Program-made: the position numbers and the translations under genes
The notes under the pieces: generated by a model
The model's database searches: none
What the model was told of the DNA's origin: nothing
What the model saw: only the letters and a program-made list of their open reading frames with translations
DNA from: Bacteroidota bacterium
GTDB lineage: Bacteria; Bacteroidota; Bacteroidia; Sphingobacteriales; Sphingobacteriaceae
Assembly (NCBI GenBank): GCA_018266915.1
Contig: JAFDZM010000064.1
Span: 1-46,856, forward strand
DNA length: 46,856 bases
Reading direction: 5' to 3'
In this document: positions 7,091 to 16,037 of the stretch, piece after piece
How positions within the stretch are numbered: position 1 is the first letter of the stretch
How the letters are laid out: each line of letters begins with the position of its first letter

Positions 7091-9439
7091 ATGATAATCA
7101 AAGTAGATCATACAGGTATTAATTACGAACTGAACGACGGTCAAACCATCTCTATCGGCAGAAAAGGCGCCGGTGCTGACCTGGAAATTGACGATCAGAG
7201 CATTTCGCGCAAACATGCCCAGGTTAAGCTGGAAGGCCGGAATGTTCATATAATGGATACAAAAAGCACAAACGGTGTGTTAATTAACGGGAATAAGATC
7301 ACACCGGAGCAATGGTATGCCGTTGCTAATGGAGACCAGGTAAGCATATTGGGTTATCTACTAAAATTTCAGCCTGTAAACGAACCGCAGGAGATTAAGC
7401 TTAAAGTTGAAGATAAACTTAAGCCAGAAATGAAGCCTGAACCTAAACCGGAGCCAAAACCACAGCCACAGGAAAAGAAGCAGGGAGCAGAGGACTTAAA
7501 TAAAAAGTTTGACAGCCTGCTGAACCTGAAATTACCGATAAGAATCGGTCGTGCAGATGATAATGATATTGTACTGCCCGACAAGGCACCGGATGACCGG
7601 ACTGTATCGCGCAAGCATGCGGAAATCTATTTTGAAGGAGGCAGGTATTGGGTAAAGGATCTTGGGTCAACAAATGGCACATTTCTGAATGATACCCGCC
7701 TGGAGCCAAATCAACCTAAAATTCTTGAGGACAAAGATATCGTACTGATTCACCTGCACTGTTTCAGCCTGATAGATGGTTACCGGGACTTGCGCGAAGA
7801 AGTAGCTATCCGTGCCGAGGGCATTGGAAAAGTGTATGCCAACAAGTTTGTCGGCCTGAACCCGATGAGCGTGGAGATACCTTATAAAAAAATCGTGGCC
7901 TTGATGGGGCCTTCAGGCTGTGGCAAATCTACATTGCTGAAGGCGCTTAATGGCGATAACCCGGCTACCTCGGGTAATATTTATATCCATGGGCTTTCAT
8001 TACGTGAGAACTACCAACTGCTAAAACGGAAGATCGGTTATGTGCCCCAGGATGATATCATCCACAAGGAGCTTAAGGTAGAAGAAACGCTGTATATGGC
8101 AGCCAAGTTAAGGCTGCCCGATGATACCAGTGATGCTGAGATCAGCAAACGGATAACCGAAGTACTGGCCAGCCTGAATTTTGATGATGAGATACGCCAT
8201 AAGGAAGTAGGCGGACTTTCGGGCGGGCAACGCAAGCGGGTTTGTATTGCAGTAGAGTTGCTGAGCAGGCCAACCATTTTGTTTTTGGATGAGCCTACCT
8301 CGCCGCTCGACCCGGAAAGTATTGACGAATTCCTGAAATCATTAAAGGAGCTTGCTGCTAATGGGACAACTATAGTGATGGTAACTCACAAGCCGGAAGA
8401 TCTGCTTTATGCTGATAAGATCATCTTTATGGCCATTAAAGGGTACTTTGTTTACTATGGTGAAAGAAATGGTTTACTGGAAAAATTCAAGGCATCCAAC
8501 ATACTTGAAATCTACAAAATATGTGGCGATGACAAGAAGTTCGACCCCAAGGAATACTACATAGCACCACGCGGAGCAATCACTCGTCGCGAACCGGAGA
8601 AAATGATTGCCGATAAGCAAAACAACCTATTGCTGCAATTCTATTGGCTGACGCTCCGGTATTTGAAGATCAAAATCAGTGATAGATACAATATGTACCT
8701 GCTGCTGGCGCAGCCGTTTATCATTGCCGGTTTAGTTGCGGTGATATTTCATAGCTTAAATGTACAGGTGATGATGCTGATCGCAATCTCGGCTATCTGG
8801 TTTGGGGTAAGCAATTCCTCAAAAGAAATAGTTGGAGAGTTTGCTATTTATAAGCGCGAACGGATGTTCAACCTGAACATTCATACCTACATTCTTTCCA
8901 AGTGGGTGGTGCTGTCTCTCATTTCATTGGTGCAGGTGGTCATTTTTATTTCCATCATCCATTTGCGGTTTCACAGTGACGAAGCACTTGGAAGTTATTC
9001 GCAAAATATAGCTTATATGTTTTATACCGCTTCGTCGGCAACGCTGTTTGGGTTATTTCTTTCGGCATATTTTACTACGACAGAGAAAGTGCTAACAGTT
9101 GTTCCCATCGCCCTGATGCCGCAGATCATGCTGGCAGGTGTGGTAGAGCATCTTCGGAGTGTAAAGGTGGATGCCTTAAGCTACTTCACCCTGGGACGTT
9201 GGGGAACCGAAGGCTTTTTGCGGATACAGAATAACAAAATCACCACCCCAACCACCACTGCGCCATTTAAAGCGCCTGCACTGGACGAGCTATATTATAA
9301 CGACACACTTACCTCTCATGGCGGAGCATTTGTGAACGCATTTAACAGTATGGGAGCGAATATTATGGCTATCCTGATACTCAGCGCGGCCATGTATGCG
9401 CTAACCTATTATTCATTAAAGAAAAAAGATACGATATGA
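7091..9439 (+). CDS. FHA-FHA-ABC transporter fusion (Rv1747-like architecture)
   Basis: A 782-residue protein with two phosphothreonine-binding FHA domains. FHA1 is about 18-92 (R24, S39-R40, H42, N61) and FHA2 about 148-226 (R154, S173-R174, H176, N195), joined by a Lys/Pro/Glu-rich linker (~100-140). An ABC ATPase follows (~240-460) with Walker A GPSGCGKST at 273-281, LSGGQ at 376-380 and Walker B LFLDEP at 397-402. The usual D-loop TSGLD reads TSPLD. An ABCG/ABC-2-type membrane domain (~535-782) ends it. The layout is that of M. tuberculosis Rv1747, an exporter controlled by kinase PknF. Here too, Ser/Thr kinases are encoded close by. The exported substrate is unknown. Its end overlaps the next gene by ATGA. 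Confidence 0.92.
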   Translation: MIIKVDHTGINYELNDGQTISIGRKGAGADLEIDDQSISRKHAQVKLEGRNVHIMDTKSTNGVLINGNKITPEQWYAVANGDQVSILGYLLKFQPVNEPQEIKLKVEDKLKPEMKPEPKPEPKPQPQEKKQGAEDLNKKFDSLLNLKLPIRIGRADDNDIVLPDKAPDDRTVSRKHAEIYFEGGRYWVKDLGSTNGTFLNDTRLEPNQPKILEDKDIVLIHLHCFSLIDGYRDLREEVAIRAEGIGKVYANKFVGLNPMSVEIPYKKIVALMGPSGCGKSTLLKALNGDNPATSGNIYIHGLSLRENYQLLKRKIGYVPQDDIIHKELKVEETLYMAAKLRLPDDTSDAEISKRITEVLASLNFDDEIRHKEVGGLSGGQRKRVCIAVELLSRPTILFLDEPTSPLDPESIDEFLKSLKELAANGTTIVMVTHKPEDLLYADKIIFMAIKGYFVYYGERNGLLEKFKASNILEIYKICGDDKKFDPKEYYIAPRGAITRREPEKMIADKQNNLLLQFYWLTLRYLKIKISDRYNMYLLLAQPFIIAGLVAVIFHSLNVQVMMLIAISAIWFGVSNSSKEIVGEFAIYKRERMFNLNIHTYILSKWVVLSLISLVQVVIFISIIHLRFHSDEALGSYSQNIAYMFYTASSATLFGLFLSAYFTTTEKVLTVVPIALMPQIMLAGVVEHLRSVKVDALSYFTLGRWGTEGFLRIQNNKITTPTTTAPFKAPALDELYYNDTLTSHGGAFVNAFNSMGANIMAILILSAAMYALTYYSLKKKDTI

Positions 9440-10359
9440 CACGCGATAAGAATAAAATAGCGATGCGTGGTGCGGGCCGACCGGTGTTTATCCTATCGAT
9501 GCTGTTTTTGAGCATGTTGTTTTGCTCATGTTTTAAGAAGCCGGTTTTTATCAATATAAATTCGGTAAAGATCGGCGCTGTAAAGGATTCAATACTCGAA
9601 GCAAATATCGATTTCAAAGTATACAACCCCAACGGAATGGGATCAACCATCACTGCATCAAAGATCAATACTTACTATAAAGGGAAGCTGGTCGGTGTAA
9701 GTACGCTGAATAAGGAGATTCATCTGCCAGGCAAGGACACGATAATCGTCCCGATGGTATCGAAGATCAATTTATGGACACTGGCAAAAGTGTTTCCTGA
9801 GCTGCTTCAAGGCGATGATGCTACCTTTAATATCACAGGCAACAGCAAGGTGAAATCGATTGGCGTTTCGTGGGATATAGCGCTGAAGGATAATATCACC
9901 ATCAATGTAAAAGAAGTATTGATAGCACAGATCAATAACACTTTTAAAAATGATTCCAACTTCCGCATCAAAGGATTAAAGTTGACGAAGATACCCGGGC
10001 TTAACAAAAGCATGTTCCAGATGTCTATCGGTCTGCACAACCAGTTTTCATTTGATTACAGGCTGAACAAGCTCAACCTGGATATCTACCGCAAAAACGA
10101 AAGCCTGAGCATTGCCAACTGGAAGTTGAAGGATACCGTAAATGTGGAAGCTGGCAAAAATGCAGATATCCCATTGCAAGTAGAAGTGGATAACCTGCGC
10201 TTGCTGAGCCAGGCCCGGATGTCGGACGTGTTTAACCCGAACCCGGTATTTGTTTTAAAAGGTGACGCAGAAGTTTACATACAGGGACGAACATTTAACA
10301 TTCCAATACAGGAAACAAGGCAGGTATCATTTAATCCATTATCCGGCATCCACTTTTAA
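9436..10359 (+). CDS. LEA2-like lipoprotein
   Basis: This 307-residue product has an N-terminal hydrophobic segment followed by cysteines (SMLFLSMLFCSCFKK), likely a lipoprotein signal although the lipobox is not canonical. The body (about 35-170) looks like an LEA-type-2/WHy beta-sandwich (SVKIGAVKDSILEANIDFKVYNPN, then KGKLVGVST). A second similar half is likely further on (VNVEAGKNADIPLQVEVDNL). LEA2-like proteins are small envelope proteins with structural or binding roles. The start overlaps the stop of the FHA-ABC gene in an ATGA, implying translational coupling and a partner role with that transporter. Confidence 0.7.
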   Translation: MTRDKNKIAMRGAGRPVFILSMLFLSMLFCSCFKKPVFININSVKIGAVKDSILEANIDFKVYNPNGMGSTITASKINTYYKGKLVGVSTLNKEIHLPGKDTIIVPMVSKINLWTLAKVFPELLQGDDATFNITGNSKVKSIGVSWDIALKDNITINVKEVLIAQINNTFKNDSNFRIKGLKLTKIPGLNKSMFQMSIGLHNQFSFDYRLNKLNLDIYRKNESLSIANWKLKDTVNVEAGKNADIPLQVEVDNLRLLSQARMSDVFNPNPVFVLKGDAEVYIQGRTFNIPIQETRQVSFNPLSGIHF

Positions 10360-10360
10360 T

Positions 10361-10921
10361 ATGACTGAAACACAAATTATTGAAGAACTAAAAAAAGGGA
10401 ACGAGAACTATTTGAAGTATTTATACAGTTTTCTGCCGGATGTAAGGCGCTTTACCCGGCAGAACAACGGTGACGAGGAGGACGCAAAAGACCTGCTGCA
10501 GGATGCTATTATCTCATTTTATGAGAACCTGCGGTGCGGGAAGTATTCGCAGAATAATTTAAAAGGCTACCTCCTTACTATTTGTCGGAATAAATGGTTC
10601 GACAAATTGGATAAACTGAAACGGCAGGCTAATAAAATAAAAGACATTATCAGCATAAATGAAGAAGCTGAGGAAGACCGGCAATTTGAGTTCAGGATGC
10701 AGCAGCGCAGTTTGAGTGAGTATTTGCAGGATGCACTGAACAAGCTCGGCGAACCCTGCAAAACACTGATTGAAGCGACAGTGTACCTTAAGATACGGAT
10801 GGAGCAGGTAGCCCAGGATTACGGTTACGCCGACGCGCACTCGGCCAGGCAGCAGAAGCTGAGGTGCCTGAAAAGATTGAAGGGTTTTACGTCGTACGAA
10901 CACATTATCAATTTGATTTAG
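10361..10921 (+). CDS. ECF-type RNA polymerase sigma factor
   Basis: The 186-residue protein has sigma region 2 (about 35-95: EDAKDLLQDAIISFYENL, then LKGYLLTICRNKWFDKLDK) and region 4 (about 125-180: LGEPCKTLIEATVYLKIRMEQVAQDYGY, then SARQQKLRCLKRLK). Size and layout fit group 4 (ECF) sigma factors. The frame extends upstream inside the previous gene, but the ATG one base after that gene's stop is the natural start. The downstream gene begins two bases after the stop and encodes an anti-sigma-like membrane protein. It is the best candidate reader of the TGACAT-N12-CCGATA motif found at four promoters here (inference). Confidence 0.88.
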   Translation: MTETQIIEELKKGNENYLKYLYSFLPDVRRFTRQNNGDEEDAKDLLQDAIISFYENLRCGKYSQNNLKGYLLTICRNKWFDKLDKLKRQANKIKDIISINEEAEEDRQFEFRMQQRSLSEYLQDALNKLGEPCKTLIEATVYLKIRMEQVAQDYGYADAHSARQQKLRCLKRLKGFTSYEHIINLI

Positions 10922-10923
10922 CA

Positions 10924-12045
10924 ATGGAACAGGATTTGAAAGATATTGATCTGATTGACCGCTACCTCAACAACGAGTTGGATGAGCAGCAGCAACAGGT
11001 GTTTAAAAACCGTTATCTCAACGATCCGGATTTTAAAAAAGAGGTTGAGGCTTACCAGAAAATATATGAGGGAATAGAGAAAGCAGGCCGGGATTCACTT
11101 AAACAGCGTCTGGAAGGTTATTACAATGAATATATTGATAAGGACCTGAGCATTGAAGAAGATCACAAAATAATACCGATTGGCAAATGGCGCAGTAATC
11201 TGTTGGTGATATCCGGAATTGCAGCTTCGGTATTGCTGGTAGCGTTTGGGATATGGTATTATACTTTAAAAGAAACCGGAACAAGTCAGCAGATCGCCCA
11301 GGCACCAAATAATACCAAAATTGACTCCGGTGGAAAACCGGGGCAATATGCAGGCACGAAAAATAACCCATCGACAACTACTCCGGTCAAAAAGAACAAC
11401 CCTACGCTACCGGTTAACAAAGGCGATCAATACGGGTTGACTACGGAAGGCAAAGTAAATACTGTACGGGTGTTATCCGTGCTTCGTCCCGGTTTATGGG
11501 CATATACATTTAAGGATGGGTTATTATCTATCTATAACAACCCATCGCTTGGAATGATCCGCCTGCATGTTTTTAAAACAGGTGATCAGTACAATCTCTG
11601 GTATGATGGCGATGTTTATAAACTTAACCCAACTGCGTCTATCCAAACCCTGATCAAAACCGGCCAATCAGAAGACTTCGGTACTAAGACGACGGAGGCG
11701 ATCAAGGTTCAGGTAGAGCCATTACAGGCGTCAGCTAATACTTCCGATAACCTGACGGTTCGTTTGCAGAAAGCAGATCAAGGTCAATATTTCTTCCGGA
11801 AGGAAAAGGGTAAAATGATACTGGAGCTGCAAGGAAATTTTGTGCCTGCTGACTGCAAGGTGATCAATGTAAAGACGCCGGATAGCCATAACTGGTACCT
11901 GGTCAATAAATCGGAGGTATATGCGCTGGATGAAAAAAATATCGATCCGACCCGGCTGAAGGAGTTATCCGGATTTGCAAGCGAAGAAGCCAGACTGTTT
12001 ATAAAACGTGAGCTGGTTATAGTACCCGTATATGCCCGTAAATGA
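10924..12045 (+). CDS. Single-TM anti-sigma-like protein
   Basis: This is a 373-residue protein whose ~90-residue N-terminus resembles anti-sigma domains of Bacteroidota (DLIDRYLNNELDEQQQQVF, then NDPDFKKEVEAYQ). One membrane helix lies at about 91-113, followed by a Thr/Asn/Lys/Pro-rich linker and a ~200-residue extracytoplasmic region of unknown fold. It contains no zinc-binding HxxxCxxC. The ATG two bases after the sigma gene stop is used; an upstream in-frame ATG lies within the sigma gene. The natural reading is that it holds the sigma factor at the membrane and releases it on an envelope signal (inference from position and layout). Confidence 0.7.
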   Translation: MEQDLKDIDLIDRYLNNELDEQQQQVFKNRYLNDPDFKKEVEAYQKIYEGIEKAGRDSLKQRLEGYYNEYIDKDLSIEEDHKIIPIGKWRSNLLVISGIAASVLLVAFGIWYYTLKETGTSQQIAQAPNNTKIDSGGKPGQYAGTKNNPSTTTPVKKNNPTLPVNKGDQYGLTTEGKVNTVRVLSVLRPGLWAYTFKDGLLSIYNNPSLGMIRLHVFKTGDQYNLWYDGDVYKLNPTASIQTLIKTGQSEDFGTKTTEAIKVQVEPLQASANTSDNLTVRLQKADQGQYFFRKEKGKMILELQGNFVPADCKVINVKTPDSHNWYLVNKSEVYALDEKNIDPTRLKELSGFASEEARLFIKRELVIVPVYARK

Positions 12046-12094
12046 TTTAAAATCGCTGTAAATGAAATTTTAAAATAATTGATAATAAGACAAG

Positions 12095-12118
12095 TGACAT
12101 TTTTTGATTCGGCCTATA
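12095..12118 (+). promoter_or_regulatory. Shared bipartite motif, copy 3 (kinase genes)
   Basis: TGACAT (12095-12100), 12 bases, CCTATA (12113-12118). It lies in the 96-base gap before the first kinase. Bases 12095-12109 (TGACATTTTTTgATTC) match copy 4 at all but one position. Confidence 0.6.
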
Positions 12119-12141
12119 TACTATAAAACAGGAAGAACAAA

Positions 12142-14037
12142 ATGGAAACTCTAATCAAATCAAAAGTCATGAAACTAAATCAATATGAATGGGACCCTGA
12201 AAACGATGTGATCGGCTACGGTGCATTTGCTGAAGTATTTAGGGCAAAAGACAATAACGGGCACTATGCCGCATTGAAAATTTATCGCGAAGCAATTACA
12301 AAAGGCTCTACCGGAGGTGTTTTTCAAAGCAAGTATACCCTCGAAGAAGAATATAAAAAAGGCGAGTTGCTGGCCCATACCAATGTGATCAGGTACATCA
12401 ACCTGGATTATATAGTTCATGTTGACTCCATGCAGCGCACAGTAAGTTACCCTGTCCTGATCATGGAATATGCTGATGCAGGTAACTTGTCCGACTGGCT
12501 GAAAAGTACTACTCCGCCAACTGTAGCTGAAGCCGAGCATATTATACGTGAAATTCTGGATGGCCTGACTTACCTTCATAGCCAGGGCATCATTCACCGG
12601 GACCTGAAACCCGGCAACATCCTGTTCAAAAAAGACAGAATGGGCAACAGGGTAGTTAAAATATCAGACTTCGGAATCAGCCGCGATACTTTGCAGGATA
12701 GCACCAATAGGCCATCGGCCACCGCAGGGGTGGGCACTATCGACTACATGGCGCCTGAGCAATTAATGAAAAAAACTTATGGTCTTGATGGCGAGGTAAG
12801 TAATCGTACCGACTTATGGGCAGCAGGAGTGATCCTATACCGCATGCTTACCGGCAAAATGCCATTTGGTGAAGAAAATAAGGATTATGAAAACATCCAT
12901 AGCGAAATCATCAGTAAAGAGCCCGATTACAGTAAGGTGCCTGCTAAATATCAATCTGTTATTAAAGCTTGCATGCAAAAACATGCTTCTCAAAGACCTG
13001 CCAATGCCGATGCTGTGATAGAAATATTAGATAAGCCGGAAAAAAAGATACCTCCATCAGACGATAGAGAAAAGACAGATTTCCTGGATGACAACAGGTT
13101 CAAAAAGCAACCGAAGCCTGTACCTGTACCGGTTCCGGTAAAATCTTCGCCTATAGGGAAATATATTGCTATGGCCGCTGCTGCAGTGCTGGTGATTGTT
13201 TTGGGAGTAAAATTTTTACATGGGAATACCCAACAGGTTACAAATATGCTGCTTCGTGATAGCAGTAACAAGGAGTATACCTATACCGGTACTGTAAAGG
13301 ATGGCAAGCCTGAAGGAACCGGTAGAGCTACTTACACAGCCAGTAAGATGATCTATGCCGGGGATTTTGAAAATGGTAAACCCGAAGGTAAGGACACGAT
13401 CTTTTACGCTAACCAATCCAAATATATAGGCGATGTGAAAAATTATGTACCGGAAGGTAAAGGCGTATGCAACTATTATGATAATAGTAAATATGATGGT
13501 GATTGGAAAAATGGACAATTGGATGGGACCGGAACATATAACTATACCAACGGCGCGGTATATAAAGGAGAGTGGAGAAATAACAAGAGAAGCGGGAAAG
13601 GAACCTACAATAAACCCAACGGTATGAGTTATGATGGTGACTGGTCAAATGACTATTGGGATGGTCAGGGTACCCTGGTAAAAGAAAATGGTGACAAATA
13701 TGTTGGCGACTTTAAGGAAGGTTACATGGATGGAAACGGGACTTACTGGATAAACAGAAATGATGTAAACAAAGGTGACAAATATACCGGCGCATTTGCA
13801 AAGGATCAATATTTAGGTATGGGGACCTATTGGTGGACAAATGGTGATGTGTATGTGGGTTACTGGAAAGATAGTAAAAGGGATGGCGACGGAACAATGA
13901 CTTACCAGGACGGTGGTAAATATGTTGGAAAATGGTTAAATGATCAGAAGAGCGGCCCAGGTGTTTACACCAAGGACGGGGTAAGTTATAACGAGGTATG
14001 GTTATTTGGCCAAAAACTAAGCAGCACTCAAATGTAA
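12142..14037 (+). CDS. Ser/Thr protein kinase with TM helix and MORN repeats (1)
   Basis: The 631-residue protein has an intact Hanks-type kinase domain (about 15-297): glycine loop IGYGAFAEVF, ATP-lysine K46 (ALKIY), catalytic HRDLKPGN with D154, DFG at 176-178, and GTIDYMAPE at 198-206. A Pro/Val linker and one membrane helix (~341-358) follow, then a C-terminal array of about nine MORN repeats (~379-620; YxGxxxxGxxxGxGTY pattern). Topology predicts the kinase inside and the MORN repeats outside the inner membrane. AGGAAG precedes ATG 12142. A second ATG at 12169 matches the start of the neighbouring paralogue and cannot be excluded. It probably phosphorylates Thr residues read by the FHA domains. 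Confidence 0.92.
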   Translation: METLIKSKVMKLNQYEWDPENDVIGYGAFAEVFRAKDNNGHYAALKIYREAITKGSTGGVFQSKYTLEEEYKKGELLAHTNVIRYINLDYIVHVDSMQRTVSYPVLIMEYADAGNLSDWLKSTTPPTVAEAEHIIREILDGLTYLHSQGIIHRDLKPGNILFKKDRMGNRVVKISDFGISRDTLQDSTNRPSATAGVGTIDYMAPEQLMKKTYGLDGEVSNRTDLWAAGVILYRMLTGKMPFGEENKDYENIHSEIISKEPDYSKVPAKYQSVIKACMQKHASQRPANADAVIEILDKPEKKIPPSDDREKTDFLDDNRFKKQPKPVPVPVPVKSSPIGKYIAMAAAAVLVIVLGVKFLHGNTQQVTNMLLRDSSNKEYTYTGTVKDGKPEGTGRATYTASKMIYAGDFENGKPEGKDTIFYANQSKYIGDVKNYVPEGKGVCNYYDNSKYDGDWKNGQLDGTGTYNYTNGAVYKGEWRNNKRSGKGTYNKPNGMSYDGDWSNDYWDGQGTLVKENGDKYVGDFKEGYMDGNGTYWINRNDVNKGDKYTGAFAKDQYLGMGTYWWTNGDVYVGYWKDSKRDGDGTMTYQDGGKYVGKWLNDQKSGPGVYTKDGVSYNEVWLFGQKLSSTQM

Positions 14038-14081
14038 TTAAGCAGTACTTAATTCATTCACACAAATCAATTAAAAATATC

Positions 14082-15926
14082 ATGAAGCTTAATCAGTATG
14101 AATGGGACCCCGAGAATGATGTGATAGGTAACGGGGCATTTGCCGAAGTTTTCAGGGCAAAAGATAATAATGGGCATTTTGTAGCACTGAAGATCTATCG
14201 CGAAGCAATAGCAAAAGGCTCAACCGGTGGTTCATTCCAGGGAAAATATACATTGGAACAAGAATACAAAAAAGGCGAGTTGCTGGCCCATACCAATGTG
14301 ATCAGGTACCTCAACTTCGATTACATTGTTCATACTGATTCAATGCAGCGGCAGGTGAGTTACCCTGTTCTGGTGATGGAATATGCAGATGCCGGAAACC
14401 TGGCGGGATGGTTAAGAAGCACCATGCCACCAACCGAAGCTGAGTCTGTACAGATCATCCTGCAAATATTAAATGGACTGGCTTATCTGCACGACCAGGG
14501 AATTATTCACCGCGATTTGAAACCCGGCAATATCTTGTTTAAGAAAGACCGCAAGGGAAACAATGTGGTGAAGATATCGGATTTCGGTATTAGCAGGGAT
14601 GTGCTGGAGGATAATACCAACCGCCCTTCAACAACCGCCGGTGTGGGCACTATTGACTATATGGCGCCTGAACAATTGCTGAAAAAGACCTACGGGCTCA
14701 ACGGCGCCATAAGTAACCGTACTGATCTGTGGGCGGTGGGTGTAATGTTTTACCGTATGCTAACGGGTAAGATGCCTTTTGGGGAAGAGAATAAAGATTA
14801 TGAAAGTATTCATGATGAAATAATTACCAAAGAACCCGATTATAGCCGTGTTCCGGGACGCTATCAGCCCATGATTAAAGCTTGCTTGCAAAAACATGCT
14901 TCAGCACGACCAGAGGATGCTGAAGCTGTGTTGAAGATGTTTGATACGGAGTATAAGGAACAAAGGAAAATAGTTCCTTCCATTCAGGAAGATAGGGAAC
15001 GCACACAGATCAATCCTGTCGATCTTGATCCTTTCAAAAACAAAAAGAAAGATATCCCGGTAATACCTCCTCCTGTACCCGTTAAAAACGATTGGGGCAC
15101 AAAGGTAATACTGACGATAGCAGCCGTTATCGTAGTGATCATTGTGATTAATGTGTTACCCAAGGTTTTTAAAAACAATCCGGATACAACATCTAATACA
15201 AGTAGTGCAAGCACTATAGACACAACAAATAAACACCATGATTCCCTGGTAAAAAAGGCGGCAGACACAACTACTGTGAAACCATATACGCAAACCAGCA
15301 ACCCCAGTGATAAGGTATATGTTCAGGATAAGCCCATCGTGTTGAATTTTAAGGATAAAAGTTACAATGTTACCTACACAGGCTGGTTAAAAAATGGCCT
15401 GCCTACCGGGTATGGAACAAAGATATTCACAAGCGGCGATTTGGCCGGAGACAAATATGTTGGTGAATCGACAGATGGAATTGCTGACGGGAAAGGCAAA
15501 CGATATTTTCATAGCGGCGATTATTATGAAGGTGATTTTAGGAACGGTGTAATTGATGGGAGTGGTATTTATATACAGGCAAACGGCGATAAATACTTAG
15601 GGCAATTTGTTAATGGATATGAGACTGGGGAGGGCACAATGTACTATAATCGCGATGATCAATATAAAGGTGACCGCTATGTGGGTAACTGGTATAACGG
15701 GACCTATAGCGGAAAAGGTACTTATTACTGGCATGACGGAAAAACGTATGAAGGCGACTGGGAGAATGGCAAACAAAGCGGGCAGGGGACGATGACTTTT
15801 TCAGATGGATCTAAATATGTTGGAGCATGGAGCAATGGTAATCGAAACGGGTATGGTGACGTTTATGACAAAGACGGTAAGGTATATTCATCCGGGCAAT
15901 GGGAAAATGGTCAGTTAAAGAATTAA
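14082..15926 (+). CDS. Ser/Thr protein kinase with TM helix and MORN repeats (2)
   Basis: A 614-residue paralogue of the preceding kinase. The kinase domain is intact: K37 in ALKIY, HRD at 143-145, DFG at 167-169, and GTIDYMAPE about 189-197. The first 280 residues are very similar to kinase 1, sharing MKLNQYEWDPENDVIG at the start. After the membrane helix (~341-360) the protein diverges: a Ser/Thr/Asp-rich stalk, then about seven MORN repeats (~450-600). The ATG at 14082 is chosen by homology; an upstream in-frame ATG lies inside the previous gene. The 44-base gap suggests one transcript with kinase 1. The divergence of the outer parts suggests different signals feeding the same kinase output. 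Confidence 0.92.
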   Translation: MKLNQYEWDPENDVIGNGAFAEVFRAKDNNGHFVALKIYREAIAKGSTGGSFQGKYTLEQEYKKGELLAHTNVIRYLNFDYIVHTDSMQRQVSYPVLVMEYADAGNLAGWLRSTMPPTEAESVQIILQILNGLAYLHDQGIIHRDLKPGNILFKKDRKGNNVVKISDFGISRDVLEDNTNRPSTTAGVGTIDYMAPEQLLKKTYGLNGAISNRTDLWAVGVMFYRMLTGKMPFGEENKDYESIHDEIITKEPDYSRVPGRYQPMIKACLQKHASARPEDAEAVLKMFDTEYKEQRKIVPSIQEDRERTQINPVDLDPFKNKKKDIPVIPPPVPVKNDWGTKVILTIAAVIVVIIVINVLPKVFKNNPDTTSNTSSASTIDTTNKHHDSLVKKAADTTTVKPYTQTSNPSDKVYVQDKPIVLNFKDKSYNVTYTGWLKNGLPTGYGTKIFTSGDLAGDKYVGESTDGIADGKGKRYFHSGDYYEGDFRNGVIDGSGIYIQANGDKYLGQFVNGYETGEGTMYYNRDDQYKGDRYVGNWYNGTYSGKGTYYWHDGKTYEGDWENGKQSGQGTMTFSDGSKYVGAWSNGNRNGYGDVYDKDGKVYSSGQWENGQLKN

Positions 15927-15980
15927 GATGTATTGAATTGGCCTGCCAGAAAGAAGTTAAAAAAATATCCTCGTTGAGAG

Positions 15981-16004
15981 TGACATTTTTTAATTCGTCC
16001 GATA
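15981..16004 (+). promoter_or_regulatory. Shared bipartite motif, copy 4 (PP2C gene)
   Basis: TGACAT (15981-15986), 12 bases, CCGATA (15999-16004), 33 bases before the PP2C start codon. This copy gives the phosphatase its own promoter although it directly follows the kinases. Confidence 0.62.
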
Positions 16005-16037
16005 TGTCCTATAGAGGATATTAAAAAAAGAGAAAAG

